The position numbers and the translations under genes were made by a program. The notes beneath the pieces are model-generated. The model had not been told where the DNA came from, did not search any database, and saw nothing but the letters and a program-made list of their open reading frames with translations. Below are positions 58,907 through 64,000 of a stretch of 64,000 bases of DNA, one piece after another (within the stretch, counting starts at the first letter, position 1; each line of letters starts with the position of its first letter). Source of the DNA: Brasenia schreberi (taxonomy: Eukaryota > Streptophyta > Magnoliopsida > Nymphaeales > Cabombaceae); contig JAYKKT010000048.1 in NCBI GenBank assembly GCA_036023115.1, positions 4,364,001 to 4,428,000 of the forward strand. The letters run 5' to 3'.

Positions 58907-59649
58907 TGTAAACACCCCGAATTTTCTAAAAAAATCAAAAACTCTCAAAAACTCAAAAAACTCGTTTGAGCCAAAACAACAACCTATTTTAAAATGTGAA
59001 AACAAGTACAAAAGGTAAAAGGAGAGCCCCGGCAAGAAGAGAAATCAAGCACAGAGTCTCAAAAGCCACCCCCTGTTCAAAAATGGAAGAAAAAAGAGCC
59101 CGTTTAGAGAAAAGCCCGACAGAAGGGTAAAAATATAATTTGGGTCAAAGAAAAAGCACAAAGCAGCTCCAAAATGCAGAAAGAAGCCCAGTACCTGAGG
59201 AAGTCGATAGAAATCCAAGACACGTCCCGTCAGAATGAAGAACGGAATCCGTGCGGCAATCTACGTTCGATATCAACAGGGTCCGGCCAAAAACCAAAAC
59301 GGCGGAACGAAACGAACGCCGAAAAAGTCCTGAAAAGCAGAACACTGGTTGGGAGAAAGACTTGGGGAAGACCCAAGACAGAGTTGGGCGTCCGATGAAT
59401 CGAAGCCCGCTTGAAACCGACAGTGAAAAGCACCAGAAAACCAAGGAGCAGAAGAAAAAGTTTGGAGTGAATCTAGGCCCAAAATATCCAGATCCGAGAT
59501 CCGAGATCCAAACCCAAATAAATATTTGGGATGGATCTAAATCTCAAAATATCCGAGATCCGTGATCCAGATCCAAATAGGGTTTGGATTGGATCCGGAT
59601 AGCCAGACCCAAACCCAAGACCCAAGATCCAAGATCCAATTAAAACCTT

Positions 59650-59658
59650 TATAAATAG
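59650..59658 (+). promoter_or_regulatory. TATA box of solo LTR in C
   Basis: TATAAATAG, in the same LTR position as 8300 of LTR A. Confidence 0.7.
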
Positions 59659-60114
59659 AGGTGCTGGGCTTGAAAATTGCTAGGACGTGAGGCTCAAAGG
59701 GGAGAGGCCTTTCACGTGAAAGCTTGGTGGGTGGAGAGAGAAAGAGAGAGAGAGGGAAGCAAGTCAAGAATAGTGGCTTGACTTTCCCCTTTTCAATTTT
59801 TTTTACGTGAAACCTTGTTGGCCAAGGGACTTGAGGAAGTTGCACCAACCAAGAAACGTCCCCTACAAGCTGGCTGGGAGCATGGCGTGGTGGAGCTTGG
59901 CGGCTTGGAGCGGTGTTGCAACCAAGGTAGGTCCCCTAAGCCCTAACCTAACCCCGTTCTTCCCTAACCTCTCTAGACCACCCATCCTACCCAAACGTCC
60001 CCTAAAACCACCACCAAACCAACCAAGTGTTGGCCGGTTTTCACCAAGTCTTCCACCCAAAACCACCACCTAGCTAAGCCCTACCTAGAACCAAAGAAAA
60101 ACCTAACCTAGCTC

Positions 60115-60864
60115 GGCCACTTGCTGGCCAAGCCACCCATTTTACCCGGACTTCAACCTAGAAACAAGCCTAACTCGAGCCACCTTGGCTCGAGTCCTTT
60201 TTTCCCCAAAACCCACGGCCTGCACCAGCAGGCCGTGTCTCATTTTCTACCCAAGGTGGCCAACTACCTAAAAACCAGCCCAATCTTTGGCTGGCTTCCC
60301 TTTCCCACAAACCCAAAACAGCCCGGCCAAAGTTGGTCGGGCGTCCTTACTTGTTCACTAAGAGACTTGGCCTGCCTTTTGGCAGGCCACCTAAATCTAA
60401 ACACACGGCCAAACCAGGCTGTGTGTTCCCCCACCTTAACCAAAGACTTGGCCTGCCATAGGACAGGCCACCTAGCTAAAAACCCATGGCCTAACTTGGC
60501 CGTGTACCAGCCCTACAACCGCCTTGGCCAACCCTAGGTAACAAGCCCCGGTTTCACCTTAAACCAAACTCGAGCCACCTTGGATCGAGCCATCCTAACC
60601 TAGGACTCAGCCCCAACTCTACCCTAAACTAAGTTCACTCGAGCCACCTTTGGCTCGAGTCACACAAGTAAACCTAAGGCCAAGTGTTGGCCGAACCCTA
60701 GAGGAAATCACTTCAATCGAGCCACCTTGGCTCGAGTTTCACAAGACCAAAACCTAAGGCCAAATGCTGGCCGAATCCTAACTCTATCCTATACCTAAGC
60801 CAAGGCCAAGTGTTGGCTGAATCCCATACAAAAACCCAATCACTCGAGCCAAGGTGACTCGAGT
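60115..60864. repeat. Dense array of short hairpins in solo LTR leader
   Basis: At least fifteen inverted repeats in 750 bp, most with loops of about 4-6 bases. Class 1, stem ACTCGAGCC with GGCTCGAGT: 60173-60195, 60569-60589, 60637-60660, 60715-60737, 60842-60864. Class 2, stems CACGGCCTGC (60214-60237, perfect 10 bp), TGGCCTGCC (60368-60376 with 60381-60389, perfect; 60449-60470, one mismatch), ACACACGGCC (60401-60426), CATGGCC (60485-60504) and GCCCGGCCAA (60321-60342). Class 3, GGCCA-N5-TGGCC: 60115-60129, 60678-60692, 60758-60772, 60804-60818. CCAGCC/GGCTGG lies at 60275-60294. Confidence 0.85.
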
Positions 60865-61986
60865 CTTACCTTGCCCAAACCGGCCCCAAGTAGACCCAAA
60901 CCCATTGTAATTTGCAGCTCTCGGAACTCCAAGTCTCCCCAAGCTCTCAAGCTCTCTGGCTTCGCTCCCACATGCATCGGATGTCATGAGATGATGTTGG
61001 ACTCGCTCCTTGTACGATCCTAACTCAAGCCACTGGAAAGTGTAAGCTGGTTTCGATATATATCAAATCCCTTTCCATTCCATTCAATTCGTCATATGGG
61101 GTTGTAATAACGGAGCTTGTCTCCCCCCGGAATGTAATAATGGTGCTGGACACACGAGACACACACGTACACTCGAGCCTTTTCGCTCTTATCTCGTACA
61201 CAAGCACCACGTACACAATTGAGCCTTTTCGCTCTTATCATATACATACGTATTTCAATTCAGTTGGGTTGTTACATTAAGTCGTGTGAGTTTGTCTTTC
61301 AATTACACACTCGCACCCAAGAAACACCCGAGCGATTGCTCAAACACCTCACGCACATTTTGGCTTCAGAAGCCACTAAGATATAGCCATATCTATATAT
61401 TTTCCGCTGCGTGAGTTTTCCCGGTTCAGTTGTGTACGCATTTCAATTCCGGGTTTTAAATTCAGTCGTGTGTGTTGTCTTTCAATTTATACACGTACAC
61501 ACACACCATAATTGAGCCTTTCCGCTCTTACATATATCTATATCTCCCTTCTGCTGCGTTTTACGGTTCAGTTGCGTGTGTTGCATTTCAATTTACACAC
61601 AACACCCACGCACACATTGAGCCTTTCCACTCTTATGATATAGATATATTTAAATTTCTGCAATTTACATTCAAGTCGTGTGAGTTGCATTCAATTTAGG
61701 TTTTCCCTTAAGCATTGTCTTTCAATTTCGGGTTTTAAGGTTCAGTTGTGTGAGTTGCATTGCATACTCGCCATAATCGAGCTAGAGTGCATACCTGCAT
61801 TAAATAAAACCCGAACAAATCGTGCAAACACGCCTAAGTGGATAAAATTGAAAGACTTAGGGTCGCCCAAAATAAAAAATCACCAAAAGTGCATGATTTC
61901 CAAAGTTTTCAAAACACTTCTTTATTCGAAATCGATTTTGAGTTTAACTTGTTTCAAAACGAAGTCACTAAGCGTACAGACTGACC

Positions 61987-62004
61987 CTTGCGCGTCGGTG
62001 CGAG
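61987..62004 (+). other. U5 stem-loop with compensatory change
   Basis: Stem CTTGC with GCGAG around an eight-base loop, where other LTRs have CTTGA with TCAAG. The A:T pair next to the loop has become C:G. Confidence 0.6.
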
Positions 62005-62182
62005 AAGGTCTGCGATGAAAAGATCCCGCTTGCCTACAATCACCTTTCAAAAGTGAGATATTTCAAAACATACTTCGCTAGTTTGAGTAAGCTAGCTGGC
62101 ACGCCCTAAAAGCGAACGTAGATTGCGAAAAGATTCGCTCCAGGCCTAAGAAACCCAGAGACGAAGATTTTCCGTGTCTACA

Positions 62183-64000
62183 ATATGGTCTTTCGATATC
62201 CTCTTCCGAGAACACGATGGGCATTTTTGCACCTATAGACGCCACTTGGGTTGACAAGGACTCCGGGGTTAAATTTGAGCTAACCTTGGCTCTTTCTAGA
62301 ATTTTCTCTAAAACAAGTCTATACCTAGGCGAGGTTTGTATCAGCTCTAGGATGGACATGTTAATTGCAATCTTTGAAAGATGATTTTCAAAATCATACA
62401 AGGTTAAAACAACTTTGCCTTTGTCCGTTTTTGGCGAGATCCTAGGAATACATGCTTTTGAAGGGCCATGAACACTGACCACTTTTTTAGCATTTTGTAG
62501 ATGTGGGGGTTGATAGATCCTTCCGGACCTAGTCACTTCCCCCACGATCAACCTAGGGCTCGCGCCTATGATGGCTTTATTCATGTGCTTTGAAGCACCT
62601 TGGATTTATAAAACTGGTTTAACTAGGGGCGGGCCTTTAAGCACTCTCCGGATCACTACTTGGGCGATTTTCCTATGAAGGATGAGAGATGGTGCACAAG
62701 TAGAAAACCCAAAATGATATGCATGCGCTAGACTCTTTGAAATCGTTAAAGCACATACCTCTTTGTCCTTCCCACTGGTACTTGTGTGGTTGGGGAAGGG
62801 TTCTTTGAAAATAGCTTGGGCAGGCTCTGGTTCCTCAGTGATCCGAAGCCGGCCCTACTCTATCAAGTTCTCAATCCTGTTGAGTAGGGAAAAACATTGC
62901 TTTGTATCATGGCCTTTGAGCTGATGATACTTGCAAAATCGATTTAAGAACCTCCCTTTGGAAGTGGTTCCCTCGGGAATCTCAGGAAGTTCGATCATTC
63001 CTTGGGGAAGTAGGAGGTCCAGGACCTCCGACACAGGTTGCCCCAGTGGAGTATACTTCCATTTTTCAAAAGGTTTTTGTATTTTTTTGTCTTTTTTATT
63101 TTCAAAATTCTCAAAATTTTTAGAAGTGCTAGCCGGGCTTGGATCTACTCGGACGTTTGCAACTTTGTGGGGCTTGGTCCCTTTGTCCATTGTGGGTAAC
63201 CCATAAGTTCCGGGTTTTTCCAAGTGAGTTTTACAAACAACACTCCCTTTCCATAAGTGATCGTAGACGCCTTTCTTCAAATTTGTTTAAAAAAGGAACT
63301 CCTTTTTAATCAACTTGTGGAAAGTTGAGATTTCATGTAGGGAGAGAAGGGTTTTCAACTCGTTTTTAAAATTATCCAGGATGAGCATTACTGCACACCC
63401 TTCGGATATGGGTTCTTGTACTTGCCCAAGGAGGGACCTCCATCGAACGATAAATGTATGCACATCTTCATTCGTACCTTGCTTCGTATCCCTCAAAGTA
63501 TTTAAAGCGGGCGTGACTTCTACGTTATGTGAAAACCATTGCACAAAGCAGTTCGCTAACTCTTCAAAAGTTGCGAACTGACTTAGATCATAGGAAGCCA
63601 GCCATTTTGAAGCTATGCCTTTGAGGGAAAGGGAAAACCAATGCACCCATTTCATCGAGTCCTTCTTTTTCTTGTGGGATCGACGAGAGAAAAGTTACAA
63701 GTGAGACCTAGGGTCTCCCATGCCATCATACCGATGGAAATTCGGTATTTCTTCGTTACTATCTGTTTCATAATCTAACGAAAGAAAATCAGACAGGGCG
63801 TAGGTTCTTTTCTCTTTGTTTTGCCCTTTTAGCAGCTGTTGTAGGGCTTTGCGGTCCTTGTGAGTGAAGGACTCGTGGTATTGGTTGCCCTCCATAGCGA
63901 AGGTCTCCTTATGCTTTCGAGACTTTTCAAATTTCTTTTTGGCCTTTATGGGTTCGCCATGTGACGAACACGAATCAGCCGCTTCAGCCTCTTGGCTAAG
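62183..64000 (-). pseudogene. gag: gag and protease start of element C
   Basis: Runs leftwards from the window edge. Gag N-terminal part (to about 63695) has S-D-F-L-S and G-D-P-R-S-H-L. The gag domain 63287-63655 matches A, and the C-x2-H-x4-H-x4-C knuckle is near 62900-62945. A TAG replaces CAG near 62853 and frameshifts lie near 63280 and 63690. The final frame (62584 downward) enters protease (V-F-S-E-E-D) and is cut at 62187 by the solo LTR duplication. Confidence 0.88.

Larger units (their letters stand above)
58907..62182 (+). repeat. Solo LTR (3276 bp) inside protease of C
   Basis: Starts TGTAAACACCCC and ends GTGTCTACA, flanked by a perfect 5-bp target duplication ATATG at 58902-58906 and 62183-62187. 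Removing the LTR and one duplication rejoins the protease frame as seen uninterrupted in A (1515-1530), so the insertion point is certain. A/C LTR type: TATA at 59650, hairpin array 60115-60864, conserved block at 61098, GAGC hairpins 61165-61640, and U5 hairpin at 61987 with a compensatory change. Confidence 0.95.
49777..64000 (-). mobile_element. Ty3-type LTR retrotransposon C (Tat lineage), 5'-truncated by window
   Basis: Same family as A, on the opposite strand: 3' LTR (49777-53002), polypurine tract, 3' non-coding DNA, integrase, two RNase H domains, RT, linker, protease and gag, running off the right edge. A solo LTR (58907-62182) splits protease from gag. Coding is broken by stops and a few frameshifts, but it has fewer lesions than A. 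The 5 bp left of the LTR are GTAGT; the other duplication is outside the window. Confidence 0.93.

Noticed and set aside
59930..59975. Telomere-like CCCTAA motifs
   Set aside because: Only scattered CCTAA/CCTAACC words in a C-rich LTR leader, with no regular (CCCTAAA)n run; similar words occur at 8585-8660.
60115..60864. CRISPR-like repeat-spacer array
   Set aside because: The units are palindromes of several classes at irregular spacing inside a plant LTR; there is no constant repeat length or spacers.
1..64000. A and C as arms of one large inverted duplication
   Set aside because: They are opposite-strand members of one family, but their flanking five bases differ (GTAGG and GTAGT on the element-distal sides) and the DNA between shows no mirrored order, so independent insertions explain them.

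Overview
This is a flowering-plant nuclear window made almost entirely of nested, decayed Ty3-type LTR retrotransposons, with one intact cellular gene. The plant assignment rests on four things: the Tat-lineage retroelement architecture (gag, protease, RT, a Ty3-type RNase H, a second plant-type RNase H, integrase, no chromodomain), LTRs of about 2-3.4 kb with TATA boxes, TA/TG microsatellites, and an AP2/ERF transcription factor. The species cannot be told from the sequence.

Layout: 1-10593 is the 3' part of element A (+): gag to integrase, polypurine tract, and a 3164-bp LTR. 10594-17540 is an older minus-strand relict (E, copy 1) carrying integrase and gag remnants, split by a solo LTR (14677-17212, target duplication CCTAG). 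17541-25009 is the only stretch without a recognised LTR element. It holds an unrecognised broken coding fragment near 18.4-18.8 kb and an intact, intronless ERF gene (19922-20920, minus) of the LEP/FZP/BD1 type. 25010-33407 is element D (+), non-autonomous, with a gag remnant, an unfamiliar broken coding stretch and a duplicated integrase tail. At 33407/33408 its 3' LTR is fused to the truncated 5' LTR of element B (+, to 47872). B has all domains, and its gag is split by a minus-strand solo LTR (35441-38827). 47873-49776 is a second copy of relict E. 49777-64000 is element C (minus), the same family as A, with its protease gene split by a plus-strand solo LTR (58907-62182, perfect ATATG target duplication).

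None of the retroelements can encode its proteins as it stands. In A, 11 of the 12 in-frame stops that I could align to sister copies are C-to-T or G-to-A transitions. The best-preserved retroelement frame is the B integrase (414 codons, all three catalytic acidic residues). History read from the nesting: E copies are oldest; A, B and C inserted into E; solo LTRs then landed inside B, C and E; and an LTR-LTR recombination joined D to B.

I see no prokaryote-like system, CRISPR array or novel enzyme cluster. The most unusual signals lie inside the LTRs: dense arrays of short near-perfect hairpins in the leader of two solo LTRs, a U5 stem-loop kept in very different LTRs with one compensatory base-pair change, and a conserved stop codon between protease and RT with a splice-acceptor-like tract.
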